Origin: Streptomyces sp. 1222.5
GTDB taxonomy: Bacteria > Actinomycetota > Actinomycetes > Streptomycetales > Streptomycetaceae
DNA length: 64,000 nt
Assembly: GCF_900105245.1 (NCBI RefSeq)
Contig: NZ_FNSZ01000001.1
Span: 6,136,001-6,200,000, forward strand
Direction: 5' to 3'
Below the pieces are notes generated by a model. It saw only the letters and a program-made list of their open reading frames with translations, did not search any database and was not told the DNA's origin. Made by a program: the position numbers and the translations under genes. Positions 35,153 to 43,974 of the stretch are shown here, piece by piece. Each line of letters opens with the position of its first letter. The stretch's first letter is position 1.

Positions 35153-36597
35153 CCGACGAGAACCGGGTGCTGTCCGGCATCCCCCGCCAGCGCAACCGGC
35201 CCGGCTGGGCCCGGCCCGACCCGATCGACGAACTCGCCCGCGAACTGGACGAGTTCGTGGCCGCCGCCGTGCACCCCGACGAGATAGCCGCGCTGCTGGA
35301 GTCCGACGGCCTCTCCGACGACCGGATACGCGAGCGCTACGGCGTCGAGGACTCCTTCGCGCTCGCCGAGCGGCTCTGGGACCGCACCCCGCGCCGCCAT
35401 CCCGAACCGGACGGCCCGCCCGCGGACCCGTGGCGGATCGGCCCGCTCGGCTGTCTGCTGCGCGGAGTCCTCTTCGCCCTGCCGGGCTTCGCCTACGTGC
35501 TCGGCGCCCCGCTCCTGGCCGGCCCGCACGACACAGCCGGTCTCCCGGCCGGCACCCGCACCCTGCTGGCGGGCGCCCTGTGCGGCTGGGCCTGGAACCA
35601 GGGGCTCGCCCACCGCGCCTACTCCTGGCTGGGCCTGGGCGACCGCCCGGCGGCCCGGCGCTGCCTGCTGACCGGCACCCCGGCGGGGATTCTGCTCGGC
35701 ACCCTGGTCGCGCTCGCCGTCGCGGGGCCCGGGCATCCGGCCCAGGTCGCGTTCGCCGCCGGGCAGTCCTGCTACCTGGGCGCGTCCGGGGCCCTGCTGG
35801 TGACGGGCCGCGAACGGATCCTCCTGGCCGGGCTCAGCCCGCTGGCGGTGGGCGGCCTCGTGTCCCTGGTCCACCCGCTGCCCGGACCCGCCGCCCTCGC
35901 CTCCCTGCTGATCTCGCTGACGGCCGTGGCCGTCCTCGGTCTGCTGGAGGTCGCTCCGGGGATCAGGGACGTCAAGGGGCGCGGGAAAGCGGCCGGAAAC
36001 CCCGGGCGGGCGCCCGGCCCCGCCCTGCTCGCCTCCCTGCCCTACGCCGTGTTCGGGCTCGGCACCGGCGTCCTGGTGCTGTACGCGGCCCTCGGCGACA
36101 TCCTGGCCGGAGGCGCCGGGCACGGCGCGCCGTCGGCCGTGGCGCTCACGCTCAGCATGGGCCCGGCCGAATGGCTGCTGTACCGCTTCCGCAGCGGGGC
36201 GCTGGCCGCCCTGCGCGGCAGCGGCACCCCGCGGGCCTTCCGCCGGGCGACCGTCCTCACCCTGGCCGGCTGCCTCACCGGATACCTCGCGGCCCTGCTC
36301 GCCCTCGCCCTGGCCACCACCGCGCTCTGGCCCGGCGCCCCGGCCCCGGCCGGTCCTCGCCTCGCCGGACTGCTCATGCTCGGCGTGGTGCTGTGGACGG
36401 GCCTGCTGCTGCAGTCCTTCGGGGCCGTCCTCGGTGCCACGGCCGTGTGCTGCGCCGCCGCGCTCGCCCAGACCCTCGCCCTGGCCGGACACGCGGGTCA
36501 CCCGCACGTGGTCGCCCTCGCCGTGTACACGGCGGCGGCCGCGGCCCAGTCGGCGCTGGTCTGCCACCGGCTGGGAAGGGCGACCGCCCACCGATGA
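35149..36597 (+). CDS. Polytopic membrane protein in the PelG position
   Basis: A 482-residue protein. The N-terminal ~95 residues are cytosolic and charged (ELARELDEFVAAAVHPDEIA, then a YGVEDSFALAERLW motif); about twelve hydrophobic segments follow, spread over 100-480. PelG, the partner of PelF, is also a twelve-helix flippase-like protein, so a role in moving or guiding the polymer through the membrane is likely. The sequence itself gives only topology and context. The GTG start overlaps the glycosyltransferase stop (GTGA) and the stop overlaps the next ATG, so the three genes form a tight operon. Confidence 0.75.
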   Translation: MTDENRVLSGIPRQRNRPGWARPDPIDELARELDEFVAAAVHPDEIAALLESDGLSDDRIRERYGVEDSFALAERLWDRTPRRHPEPDGPPADPWRIGPLGCLLRGVLFALPGFAYVLGAPLLAGPHDTAGLPAGTRTLLAGALCGWAWNQGLAHRAYSWLGLGDRPAARRCLLTGTPAGILLGTLVALAVAGPGHPAQVAFAAGQSCYLGASGALLVTGRERILLAGLSPLAVGGLVSLVHPLPGPAALASLLISLTAVAVLGLLEVAPGIRDVKGRGKAAGNPGRAPGPALLASLPYAVFGLGTGVLVLYAALGDILAGGAGHGAPSAVALTLSMGPAEWLLYRFRSGALAALRGSGTPRAFRRATVLTLAGCLTGYLAALLALALATTALWPGAPAPAGPRLAGLLMLGVVLWTGLLLQSFGAVLGATAVCCAAALAQTLALAGHAGHPHVVALAVYTAAAAAQSALVCHRLGRATAHR

Positions 36598-37244
36598 GCA
36601 CTCTGCTGGTCCCCTACTACGAGCACCCCGCGGTCCGCCCCGCCGACTGGGCGGCCGTCCTCGCCGCCGCGCCCCGCCTGTACGGGGTGGTCCTCAACCC
36701 GGCGAGCGGGCCGGGCGACCGCCCGGACGCGGCCTTCGCCGAGACGGCCGCCGGGCTGCGGACGGCGGGTGTCACCGTGCTGGGCTACGTCGACACCGGC
36801 TACGCCCGCAGGCCCCATGAGGACGTCGTGCGCGACCTGGCCCGGCACCGTGCCTGGTACGGCACCGACGGCGCCTTCCTGGACCAGGTGAGCTGCGACA
36901 TCGGCGAGTTCGGGCACTACGAACGGCTGGCCACGGCCGCCCGGGCCCTCGGCTGCCCGACCCTCGCGCTGAACCACGGCACCCGGCCGCACCCCGCGTA
37001 CGCGGCGCTCGCCGAGCTCCTGGTCACCTTCGAGGGCCCCTGGTCGGCGTACCGGCGCACCCCCGCCCAGGCCCCGGCCCCCGCGCCGGGCGCGCTCGAA
37101 TGCCATCTGGTGTACGGCGTGCCGGCCGGCGCCGACGTGGCCGCCGCGGCACGCGAACGGGGCGCCCGCGTGCACTGCGCGGTACCGGGCGACGGGGCCC
37201 ACCCCTGGGGCACGCTGCCCCACGGGCTGGCCCCGGCCCACTGA
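36594..37244 (+). CDS. Spherulin-4 family glycoside hydrolase-like protein
   Basis: A 216-residue TIM-barrel-like protein of the spherulin-4 family (PF12138, related to GH135/GH114 galactosaminidases). Family motifs are visible: LLVPYYEHPAVRPADW, GVVLNPASGPGDRPD, VLGYVDTGYARRP and DGAFLDQVS with the likely acidic catalytic residues. No signal peptide is seen, which is odd for an enzyme expected to act on an exported polymer. In Pel and galactosaminogalactan systems a hydrolase of this class trims or clears the polymer. The ATG overlaps the preceding stop (ATGA). Confidence 0.82.
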   Translation: MSTLLVPYYEHPAVRPADWAAVLAAAPRLYGVVLNPASGPGDRPDAAFAETAAGLRTAGVTVLGYVDTGYARRPHEDVVRDLARHRAWYGTDGAFLDQVSCDIGEFGHYERLATAARALGCPTLALNHGTRPHPAYAALAELLVTFEGPWSAYRRTPAQAPAPAPGALECHLVYGVPAGADVAAAARERGARVHCAVPGDGAHPWGTLPHGLAPAH

Positions 37245-37358
37245 CACCCGACCGCCTGCCCGTGCGGCGGGACCCGGGTCCGTCGTGTGGATCATGCCCG
37301 CGTCGCGTCGGCCGACAAGGCACCGTGAGCCAGGCCGGCCTGATCCGAACGACAGGCC

Positions 37359-38144
37359 CTAGCGGCCGAGGGCCAGTACCACGAGCGCCGTCGTCGCCGC
37401 CGTCTCCTCCAGGGCGCCGAACACGTCCCCGGTGATCCCGCCGAAACGCTGCGTGCAGCGGCGCAGCAGGAGTTCGGCGACGGCCGCGGCGACGGCCACC
37501 GCCAGGGCGGCGCGCAGGGCGTCGTACCCGCCGAGGCAGGCCCCCGCCGCCCCGGCCGCCGCGATCACGGCCACCGCCACGGCCAGGGCGGCGCCTCTCG
37601 GCACGACCCCGGCCACCGCCGCCCCCAGCCCCTCGGGCCGCGCGGCCGGCACCCCGGTGCGCGCGGCCAGGGTCAGCGCGAGACGGGCGGCCGTCGCCGA
37701 GACGACGGCGGCCAGCGCGCCCCGCGCCCACGAGCCGCCGTAGAGCTGGGCCAGCACGCCGACCTGGGCCAGCAGCACCAGCACGAGGGTGATGACGCCG
37801 AACGGCCCGATGTCCGACTGCTTCATGATCCGCAGCGCGTCCTCGGCGGGCTTGCCGCTGCCCAGCCCGTCGGCGGTGTCGGCGAGCCCGTCGAGATGCA
37901 GTCCGCGGGTGAGCACGGCCGGAGCGGCGACCGAGGCGACGGCGGCGAGCAGCGGGCCCGCGCCCAGCAAGAGGAGCAGCAGCGCCGGCCCGGCCGAGAG
38001 GACGCCGACGACCAGACCGGCCGCCGGCGCGGTGAGCATCCCGCCCCGCGCGGCCGGCCGGTCCCACCGGTGCACCCGGACGGGCAGCACGGTGAGCGTG
38101 CCGAAGGCGAAGCGGAGGCCGTCGAGAGGGGAGGACTTGAGCAC
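37359..38144 (-). CDS. cobS: Adenosylcobinamide-GDP ribazoletransferase
   Basis: Joins adenosylcobinamide-GDP to alpha-ribazole, the last step of the nucleotide-loop pathway of vitamin B12. A 261-residue membrane protein with about six helices and the signature GLHLDGLADTADGLGSG carrying the catalytic aspartates; the C-terminal RRFGGITGD-like block (QRFGGITGDVFGALEE) is also present. The GTG start at 38144 has no Shine-Dalgarno, but TAACCT lies 6 nt upstream, fitting a leaderless transcript. cobT and cobU lie 3.6 and 5.8 kb away, separated by membrane-protein genes. Confidence 0.95.
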   Translation of the reverse strand: MLKSSPLDGLRFAFGTLTVLPVRVHRWDRPAARGGMLTAPAAGLVVGVLSAGPALLLLLLGAGPLLAAVASVAAPAVLTRGLHLDGLADTADGLGSGKPAEDALRIMKQSDIGPFGVITLVLVLLAQVGVLAQLYGGSWARGALAAVVSATAARLALTLAARTGVPAARPEGLGAAVAGVVPRGAALAVAVAVIAAAGAAGACLGGYDALRAALAVAVAAAVAELLLRRCTQRFGGITGDVFGALEETAATTALVVLALGR

Positions 38145-38150
38145 CGGCGC

Positions 38151-38198
38151 AGGTTACCCGGCGGTCGCGAGGCTCCCTTCCGCACCCGGGGATAAGGT
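38151..38198. promoter_or_regulatory. Back-to-back leaderless promoters of cobS and the 254-aa membrane protein
   Basis: On the minus strand TAACCT (38151-38156) ends 6 nt before the cobS GTG; on the plus strand TAAGGT (38193-38198) ends 6 nt before ATG 38205. The two starts are only 60 bp apart, so the -35 regions must overlap or interleave. Confidence 0.5.
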
Positions 38199-38204
38199 GC
38201 GCAT

Positions 38205-38969
38205 ATGGGGCACTGGTGGGAGCGGAACATCCTGGAGCCGGGCAAGCTCCCCCTCCTGCTCGCCCTCACCGCCTTCGTCGTCACCTTCCTGGTCACCCGG
38301 GTCATCACCCGCATGATCCGGGCGGGCAGGGGCCCGTTCGGGAACGTCAAGGCGGGCGGCCTGCACATCCACCACGTCGTCCCCGGGGTCCTCCTCACCG
38401 TCGTCGGCGGCTTCGGCGCGGTCGCCAGCGACCGGCACGGCGCCGGCGGGGCCGTCGCCGCCGTCGTCTTCGGCATGGGCGCGGGCCTGGTCCTCGACGA
38501 GTTCGCACTGATCCTGCACCTGGACGACGTCTACTGGAGCACGGAGGGCCGCAAGAGCGTCGAGGTGGTCGTGCTCACCGCCGCCCTGGTCCTGCTGCTG
38601 CTGGCCGGCTTCTCGCCCTTCGGCGTCAACGACCTGACCCAGGACGAACTCCAGGACCGCGGCAGCGTCATCGCCACCATCGCCGGCAACTTCGTCTTCG
38701 CGCTCATCGCCCTCGGCAAGGGCAAGACCCGCATCGCGGTCTTCGGCGCGATCGTGCCGCTGGTCGCGATCGTCGGGGCGGTCCGGCTCGCCCGCCCCGG
38801 CTCCCCGTGGGCCCGCCGCTTCTACGGCCGCCGCCCCCGCGCCCGCGCCAAGACCGCCCTGCGCGCCTACCGCCACGACCGCCGCTGGGCCCGGCCGCGC
38901 CGCGCCCTTCAGGACTGGATCGGCGGCAAGCCCGACCCCCGCCCGCTCCGGCTGCCCGACCGCCGCTGA
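38205..38969 (+). CDS. Integral membrane protein of unknown function
   Basis: A 254-residue protein with five or six hydrophobic segments between residues 15 and 200. It has a conserved GGLHIHHVVPGVLL histidine cluster, FALILHLDDVYW, and a very basic cytoplasmic tail (RRPRARAKTALRAYRHDRRW). The paired histidines and aspartates could bind metal, but I do not know the family's role. A TAAGGT box 6 nt before the ATG and no Shine-Dalgarno suggest leaderless expression. The last 61 bp overlap the 3' end of the convergent gene. Confidence 0.8.
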   Translation: MGHWWERNILEPGKLPLLLALTAFVVTFLVTRVITRMIRAGRGPFGNVKAGGLHIHHVVPGVLLTVVGGFGAVASDRHGAGGAVAAVVFGMGAGLVLDEFALILHLDDVYWSTEGRKSVEVVVLTAALVLLLLAGFSPFGVNDLTQDELQDRGSVIATIAGNFVFALIALGKGKTRIAVFGAIVPLVAIVGAVRLARPGSPWARRFYGRRPRARAKTALRAYRHDRRWARPRRALQDWIGGKPDPRPLRLPDRR

Positions 38970-39649
38970 GGGTCCCGCGGCCGCCGCGGGGCGCACAGCC
39001 CGTACCGGTGCCGCACGGCCACCGCCAGGCACAGCGTCCCCACGGCCATCAGCGCGGCGAGATGCTCCTTGCCGGCCAGGTTCTCCTTGACCAGGACCTC
39101 GACGACCATCGCCAGGGTCACCGCCGCCGACGTGAGGTACGCGCCGTACCGCCAGCTGACGAACACGGCGAGCCCCACCACGGCCGCCGACGGACCGGTG
39201 TCCACCACCTGCGCGTCGGACCACGGCAGCCCGAACGGCGCGTGCGGGCCGAGTGCGATGCCCACGCGCGCGTACAGCGTCCCGGCGAGCGTGGCGAGGT
39301 AGGCGATGGCCAGCGTCCGCCACCAGCCCAGGCACACCTCGGCGATCCCGAACACGAACAGGATCTGCGCCAGCGCCCCCCACACCGGCAGGTCGAGGGC
39401 GGGCACGAAGAGCGACAGGGGAGTGCGCAGCAGGGCCGACCACAGCGGGTCCTCGGCCCGTACGGCGCCCAGGTTCTGCACGAGCCGGTAGCCCCACGGC
39501 TGGTTCTGCACGTACTGCAGGACGGCCGTCAGGCACACCGCCCCGAGCGTCATCGGCAGCGCCCGCAGGTTCCTGGTGCGCAGGGGCTCGCGCACGGTGA
39601 CGTACAGCAGCCCCCATTCGGCGCGGGCCCAGTCGGCGAGCGTTCCCAT
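38909..39649 (-). CDS. Rhomboid-like integral membrane protein
   Basis: A 246-residue protein with six or seven hydrophobic segments. It resembles actinobacterial rhomboid-like proteins commonly found beside DUF2156/lysyltransferase genes. I could not identify a catalytic serine-histidine dyad (no GxSG), so it is probably not a protease. The C-terminal arginine/serine-rich tail is encoded in the 61 bp that overlap the opposite-strand gene. It lies 34 nt downstream of the lysyltransferase-like gene and probably shares its transcript. Confidence 0.75.
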   Translation of the reverse strand: MGTLADWARAEWGLLYVTVREPLRTRNLRALPMTLGAVCLTAVLQYVQNQPWGYRLVQNLGAVRAEDPLWSALLRTPLSLFVPALDLPVWGALAQILFVFGIAEVCLGWWRTLAIAYLATLAGTLYARVGIALGPHAPFGLPWSDAQVVDTGPSAAVVGLAVFVSWRYGAYLTSAAVTLAMVVEVLVKENLAGKEHLAALMAVGTLCLAVAVRHRYGLCAPRRPRDPQRRSGSRSGRGSGLPPIQS

Positions 39650-39683
39650 CGAGCGTTCCCTCGTCCGTGCGGCTGTTCGGTGG

Positions 39684-41480
39684 CTATCGGTGCGTGTCCA
39701 GGTGCCTGCGGTGCAGCCACTTCGGCAGCCCCGGCGCCTCCAGGAAGCCCTCCGCGCGGGCCGCGCCGAGGCCGATGCGCGGCAGGTCCGCGCTCTTCTC
39801 GAAGAGCAGGAACCGCGGCTCCCAGATGGGCCGGTACTTGGCGTTCGCGCGGTACAGCGACTCGATCTGCCACCAGCGGGAGAAGAAGCTGAGCAGCGAC
39901 CGCCACAGCCTCAGCACCGGCCCGGCGCCGAGGCGTGCGCCACGTTCGAAGACCGACCGGAACACCGCGAAGTTCAGCGACACTTGAGTGATCCCCGTCT
40001 CGCCGGAGCGCTGCAGCAGCTCGATGACCATGAACTCCATCAGCCCGTTGTCGGAGTCCCGGTCGCGCCGCATGAGGTCCAGGGACAGCCCCTTCGGGCC
40101 CCACGGCACGAAGGAGAGCAGGGCCCGCAGCCGGCCCTCGGCGTCCGTGCACTCCAGCATCACGCAGCGGCCGTCCTCGGGGTCGCCGAGCCGGCCGAGG
40201 GCCATGCTGAACCCGCGCTCGGTCGCCCCGTCGCGCCAGTCGTCCGCGCGTTCAAGCAGGTACGCCATCTCGTCCGCCGGGATGTCCTCGTGCCGCCGGA
40301 TGCGCACCCGGTACCCGGCCCGCCGCACCCGGTTGCAGGCTTGCCGGACGGTCCGCATGGCCCGTCCCTCCAGCGTGAACTCGGCGATCTCCACCAGCGC
40401 CTCGTCACCGAGCTCCAGCGCGTCCAGGCCGTACCGGGCGTAGACGGTCCCGGCCTCCTCGCTCGCCCCCATCACGGCCGGGATCCACCCGTGCGCCCGC
40501 GCCTGGGCGAGCCACGGCAGGATCGCCCCGGGCCAGGCCTCCGGGTCCCCGAGCGGATCCCCGGACGCGAGACTCACCCCGCCGACGACCCGGTAGGCGA
40601 CGGCCGCCTTCCCGGTCGGCGACCACACCACGCTCTTCTCCCGGCGCAGCGCGAAGTAGCCGAGCGAGTCCCGCTCCCCGTGCCGTTCGAGCAGGGCCCG
40701 CAGCCGCTTCTCGTCGTCCTCGGTGAGCGGGTCGACGGCCCGCCGGGACCGGAACGCGGCGTAGAACACGGCGAGGACCAGGGCCGTGCTGAGCACGTTG
40801 ACCGCCACGTTCGCCCAGTTGGGCGGGTCGATGCCGGGGAAGCTGGACTCCTCGGCGGCCACCGACACCAGCCGCAGGGTGCCGTAGTGCCAGCGCTCCA
40901 GGAACGTCGAACGGGCCGCGTCCGGCGCCCGGTTGGTGACCGTCACCAGCAGTCCGGCGAGCAGGGAGGCGGCCAGTCCGCCGCCCACGGCGACCGTGGC
41001 CGCGAGCCGCGGGTTGGACCGGTCCCCCTTGGCGTAGAACTCGCCGCGGCCGGCGAGCAGCGCGCCGACGAACGCGGCCGTCAGCGCCAGGGAGATCCAG
41101 TTCTGCGGGTACCGCCGGATCTCCGGGAACGCCATGGCGAACGCGAACAGGGCGAGGAAGGCGCCGCTGAGCACGAGGTTCAGGATCCACGCGGCCCGTT
41201 TGCGGCGCCGCATGGTGATCGCCAGGAACGCGGTGAACACGCCCGAGGCGAAGCCGGCGGTCAGCAGGTACGGGGTGAAGAAGTCGTCCTGGTTGTGCCG
41301 GCGCACGTCCTGGCCGAGGGAGACCCACACGGCGCTGAGGAAGTTGACGAAGGCGACGGTCCGCAGATACCAGACGGCGACGGCGGCGGCGCGCCGGGAA
41401 GTCCCGGTGGACCGCCGCCCCTCCTCGCTCGGACGCCCCGGTTCGGCTTCCGGCTGCACGGCAATTCGGGCATCTCCCAT
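39684..41480 (-). CDS. Phosphatidylglycerol lysyltransferase-like membrane protein (DUF2156)
   Basis: A 598-residue protein. The N-terminal ~225 residues carry five to six transmembrane helices; the C-terminal half is the MprF/LysX-type dual GNAT domain (KSVVWSPTGKAAVAYRVVGGV, GDPLGDPEAWPGAI and FFSRWWQIESLYRANAKY, all family hallmarks). Such enzymes transfer lysine or another amino acid from tRNA to phosphatidylglycerol, making the membrane less anionic. The ATG at 41480 has TATGAT 8 nt upstream and no Shine-Dalgarno, suggesting a leaderless mRNA. The 229 bp up to cobT hold that promoter and nothing else convincing. Confidence 0.88.
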   Translation of the reverse strand: MGDARIAVQPEAEPGRPSEEGRRSTGTSRRAAAVAVWYLRTVAFVNFLSAVWVSLGQDVRRHNQDDFFTPYLLTAGFASGVFTAFLAITMRRRKRAAWILNLVLSGAFLALFAFAMAFPEIRRYPQNWISLALTAAFVGALLAGRGEFYAKGDRSNPRLAATVAVGGGLAASLLAGLLVTVTNRAPDAARSTFLERWHYGTLRLVSVAAEESSFPGIDPPNWANVAVNVLSTALVLAVFYAAFRSRRAVDPLTEDDEKRLRALLERHGERDSLGYFALRREKSVVWSPTGKAAVAYRVVGGVSLASGDPLGDPEAWPGAILPWLAQARAHGWIPAVMGASEEAGTVYARYGLDALELGDEALVEIAEFTLEGRAMRTVRQACNRVRRAGYRVRIRRHEDIPADEMAYLLERADDWRDGATERGFSMALGRLGDPEDGRCVMLECTDAEGRLRALLSFVPWGPKGLSLDLMRRDRDSDNGLMEFMVIELLQRSGETGITQVSLNFAVFRSVFERGARLGAGPVLRLWRSLLSFFSRWWQIESLYRANAKYRPIWEPRFLLFEKSADLPRIGLGAARAEGFLEAPGLPKWLHRRHLDTHR

Positions 41481-41488
41481 AGGGGAGG

Positions 41489-41494
41489 ATCATA
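41489..41494 (-). promoter_or_regulatory. -10 box of the lysyltransferase-like gene, leaderless type
   Basis: TATGAT on the minus strand, 8 nt before ATG 41480. I did not find a good -35 partner. Confidence 0.5.
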
Positions 41495-41709
41495 TGGGCG
41501 ACGCCCTGACGAACCCGGCCATTCCGCCGGATGTGGTGGCACGCCGGACCCGGCCCGGGCCCGCTGCCGGAGTGCCGGAAGGGGGCTGCCGCTCCGGCGT
41601 CGGGCCGGTGCCAGGGGGCCTTCGACGAGGCCCGGTCGGGCAGCTTCCTCCTCCCGCCGCGTCGGCCGGCGCCCGACGCCGCGGGTCGCGGCGGTGCCGG
41701 GCCGGCGCG

Positions 41710-42807
41710 CTACTCGGCCGTCGGCGTGTCCGGCTCCTTCGGCTCCTCGGGGGTGACCGGCTCCGGCCGCTCGGGGAGTTCCGCCGCCAGGGCCGCGGCG
41801 GCCCGGACCAGCGGCAGCGCCAGCAGCGCGCCCGCGCCCTCGCCGACCTTCACGCCCTGCTCCAGCAGCGGCTCCAGGGCCATCCGGTCCAGCGCCTTCG
41901 CCTGTCCCGGCTCCCCGCTGGCATGGCCGGCCAGCCACCAGTCCGGCGCCCGGAAGGCCACCCGCTGTCCGACCAGCGCGCACGCGGCGGCCACGACCCC
42001 GTCCAGGATCACCGGCAGCTTGCGCACCGCGCACTGCAGCAGGAACCCGGTCATCGCCGCGAGGTCGGCCCCGCCCACGGTCGCCAGCAGCTGCAACTGG
42101 TCCCCGAGCACCGGCCGGGCCCGCCGCAGCGCGTCACGGATCGCCGCGCACTTGCGCATCCACGCCAGGTCGTCGATGGCGAGCCCGCCGCGCCCGGTCA
42201 CCACGGACGCGTCCGTCCCGCACAGCGCGGCGACGATCACCGCGGCCGGCGTGGTCCCGCCCACGCTGATGTCGCCGAGCACCACCAGGTCAGTGCCCGA
42301 GTCGGCCTCCTCGTCGGCGAGCGCCACGCCCGCGCGCAGCGCCGCCTCGGCCTCGTCCAGGGTGAGCGCGTCCTCGATGTCGATCCGGCCGCTGCCCCGC
42401 CGTACCCGGTGCCGTACGACGTCCTCCGGAAAGCCCGCCGGATCGCAGTCCAGGGCCATGTCCACGACCCGTACCGGCACCTCCAGCCGCCGCGCGAGCA
42501 CCGCGACCGGGCTCGCGCCCTCCAGCACCGCCCGCACCAGCTGCTCCGCACCGCCCGCCGGCCGCGCCGAGACGCCCAGCTCGGCGATGCCGTGGTCACC
42601 GGCGAAGAGGACCACGCGCGGCCGCTCGACCTGCCGTACCGGTACGGCGCCCTGCGCGGCGGCCAGCCACTCACCCAGCTCGTCGAGCCGCCCCAGGGCC
42701 CCGGGCGGCACGATCTGGCGCTCCCGCCGGGCCTCGGCGTCACGGCGCACGCCCCCGTCCGGGCGCTCGATCAGATCGGTGAAGTCGTCCAGATCAATCC
42801 TGCTCAT
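41710..42807 (-). CDS. cobT: Nicotinate-nucleotide--dimethylbenzimidazole phosphoribosyltransferase
   Basis: Makes alpha-ribazole phosphate from the lower-ligand base and nicotinate mononucleotide, for joining by CobS. The 365-residue protein has family motifs VVLFAGDHGIAELGVS, GDISVGGTTPAA and, near the C-terminus, GVKVGEGAGALLALPL with the catalytic glutamate. A short proline/glutamate-rich tail follows. The ATG at 42807 is where the family begins; upstream in-frame sequence is antisense to the methyltransferase gene. TACTGT 7 nt upstream and no Shine-Dalgarno point to leaderless expression. Confidence 0.95.
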   Translation of the reverse strand: MSRIDLDDFTDLIERPDGGVRRDAEARRERQIVPPGALGRLDELGEWLAAAQGAVPVRQVERPRVVLFAGDHGIAELGVSARPAGGAEQLVRAVLEGASPVAVLARRLEVPVRVVDMALDCDPAGFPEDVVRHRVRRGSGRIDIEDALTLDEAEAALRAGVALADEEADSGTDLVVLGDISVGGTTPAAVIVAALCGTDASVVTGRGGLAIDDLAWMRKCAAIRDALRRARPVLGDQLQLLATVGGADLAAMTGFLLQCAVRKLPVILDGVVAAACALVGQRVAFRAPDWWLAGHASGEPGQAKALDRMALEPLLEQGVKVGEGAGALLALPLVRAAAALAAELPERPEPVTPEEPKEPDTPTAE

Positions 42808-42814
42808 TCGCCGA

Positions 42815-42820
42815 ACAGTA
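42815..42820 (-). promoter_or_regulatory. -10 box of cobT, leaderless type
   Basis: TACTGT on the minus strand, 7 nt before ATG 42807. Confidence 0.5.
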
Positions 42821-42939
42821 CCGCCCGGGAACGAACGCCCCGGCGCCACGTGGCCACCACGCCGCGACGACGTCGTTGCACCCACCACCGGCATCCCATA
42901 CGTTCCGTTTTGAAGCGGAATGTCGCACAGGGAGCCGCC

Positions 42940-43974
42940 ATGCCGAGCACGCCCCCCACGCCGTACGTCACCAACGTCACCCCGGACACCACCGACACGT
43001 TCCTGGAGCCGCGCCGCGGGAACTGCCCCTGGTGCGGCTCCGTACGGCTGCGCACTCGGCTGCGCGCGTCCGACCCGCTGCGCCACCGGCCGGGGATCTA
43101 CTGCCTCGACGCCTGCGACGACTGCGGCCACGTCTTCCAGAACCCCCGCCTCACGGCCGAGGGCTTCGCCTTCTTCCACCGGGACTTCTACGAGAGGCAG
43201 CTGGAGGAGCTCACCGCCCGGATCGTGCCGGCCCGCACGCTCCGCCGCCGGCACCGCACCGCCGCGTACCGCCTGTCGGCCCTGCCCGAACCGGAGAGCT
43301 GGCTGGACGTGGGCACGGGCCACGCCCACTTCCCCGCGGCGGCCAAGGAGTTCTTCCCCTACACCAGCTTCGACGGCCTCGACCCCACGGACCGCGTGGA
43401 GCAGGCCCGGCGGGAGGGCCGGATCGAGGAGGCCCACCGGGGCCACCTCACGACCCCCGGCATGACGGCCCGGCTGCGCGCCCGCTACGACGTGGTCAGC
43501 ATGTTCCACCAGCTCCAGCACGCCCCCGACCCGCGCGCCGAACTCCGCGCCGCCCTCGCCGCGCTGCGCCCCGGCGGCCACCTGATCGTCGAGCTCCCGG
43601 ACCCGAGGTGCGGCCTCGCCACCCTGCTCGGCAGGTGGTGGCTGCCCCACGGCCAGCCCCGCCACCTGCACCTGCCGCCGCGGGCCAACCTCCGCGCCGA
43701 ACTGGAGAGCCTCGGCTGCACGGTCCTCGTCACGGACCGCCGGGATCCGCACCTGCCCTACGACCTGTCGGCGGCCGTCGCCCTGGCCGTGGCCCATGTC
43801 CACCCGCTGCTGCGGGAGGCGGCCACCCCGGTGCAGGCGCTGGCCGCGGCCGTGGACCGGAGCCTGGCCCCGCTGCTGCGCCGCACCCCGCTCTCCAACG
43901 CGTACCGCGTCGTCGCCCGCAAGGACCGCCGCCTCGCCACGCCGCCCGCTCAGCCCCGCAGTACCAGCGCCTGA
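42940..43974 (+). CDS. Class I SAM methyltransferase with an N-terminal zinc-ribbon-like motif
   Basis: A 344-residue protein. It has two CxxC pairs, CPWCGS near residue 28 and CDDCGH near 60, forming a probable zinc ribbon. A methyltransferase fold follows, with ESWLDVGTGHAHFP as motif I and ALRPGGHLIVELPDP as motif IV-like. This arrangement is seen in sugar- or glycolipid-modifying C-methyltransferases, but the substrate cannot be assigned. AGGGAG precedes the ATG by 5 nt. It is divergent from cobT and its last 25 bp overlap the 3' end of the convergent cobU fusion gene. Confidence 0.82.
   Translation: MPSTPPTPYVTNVTPDTTDTFLEPRRGNCPWCGSVRLRTRLRASDPLRHRPGIYCLDACDDCGHVFQNPRLTAEGFAFFHRDFYERQLEELTARIVPARTLRRRHRTAAYRLSALPEPESWLDVGTGHAHFPAAAKEFFPYTSFDGLDPTDRVEQARREGRIEEAHRGHLTTPGMTARLRARYDVVSMFHQLQHAPDPRAELRAALAALRPGGHLIVELPDPRCGLATLLGRWWLPHGQPRHLHLPPRANLRAELESLGCTVLVTDRRDPHLPYDLSAAVALAVAHVHPLLREAATPVQALAAAVDRSLAPLLRRTPLSNAYRVVARKDRRLATPPAQPRSTSA

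Noticed and set aside
37270-37281. Palindrome GGACCCGGGTCC between the spherulin-4 gene and cobS
   Set aside because: A single 12-bp self-complementary site of G/C-rich sequence; without a loop or neighbours it is not evidence of a terminator or operator.
41494-41709. A + strand reading frame with GGGGAGGA before an ATG (MGDALTNPAIPPDVVARR), between the lysyltransferase-like gene and cobT
   Set aside because: The frame runs on without a stop through antisense cobT, the sequence after about 20 residues is low-complexity, and the GGGGAGGA is better explained as the spacer after the TATGAT box of the opposite gene.
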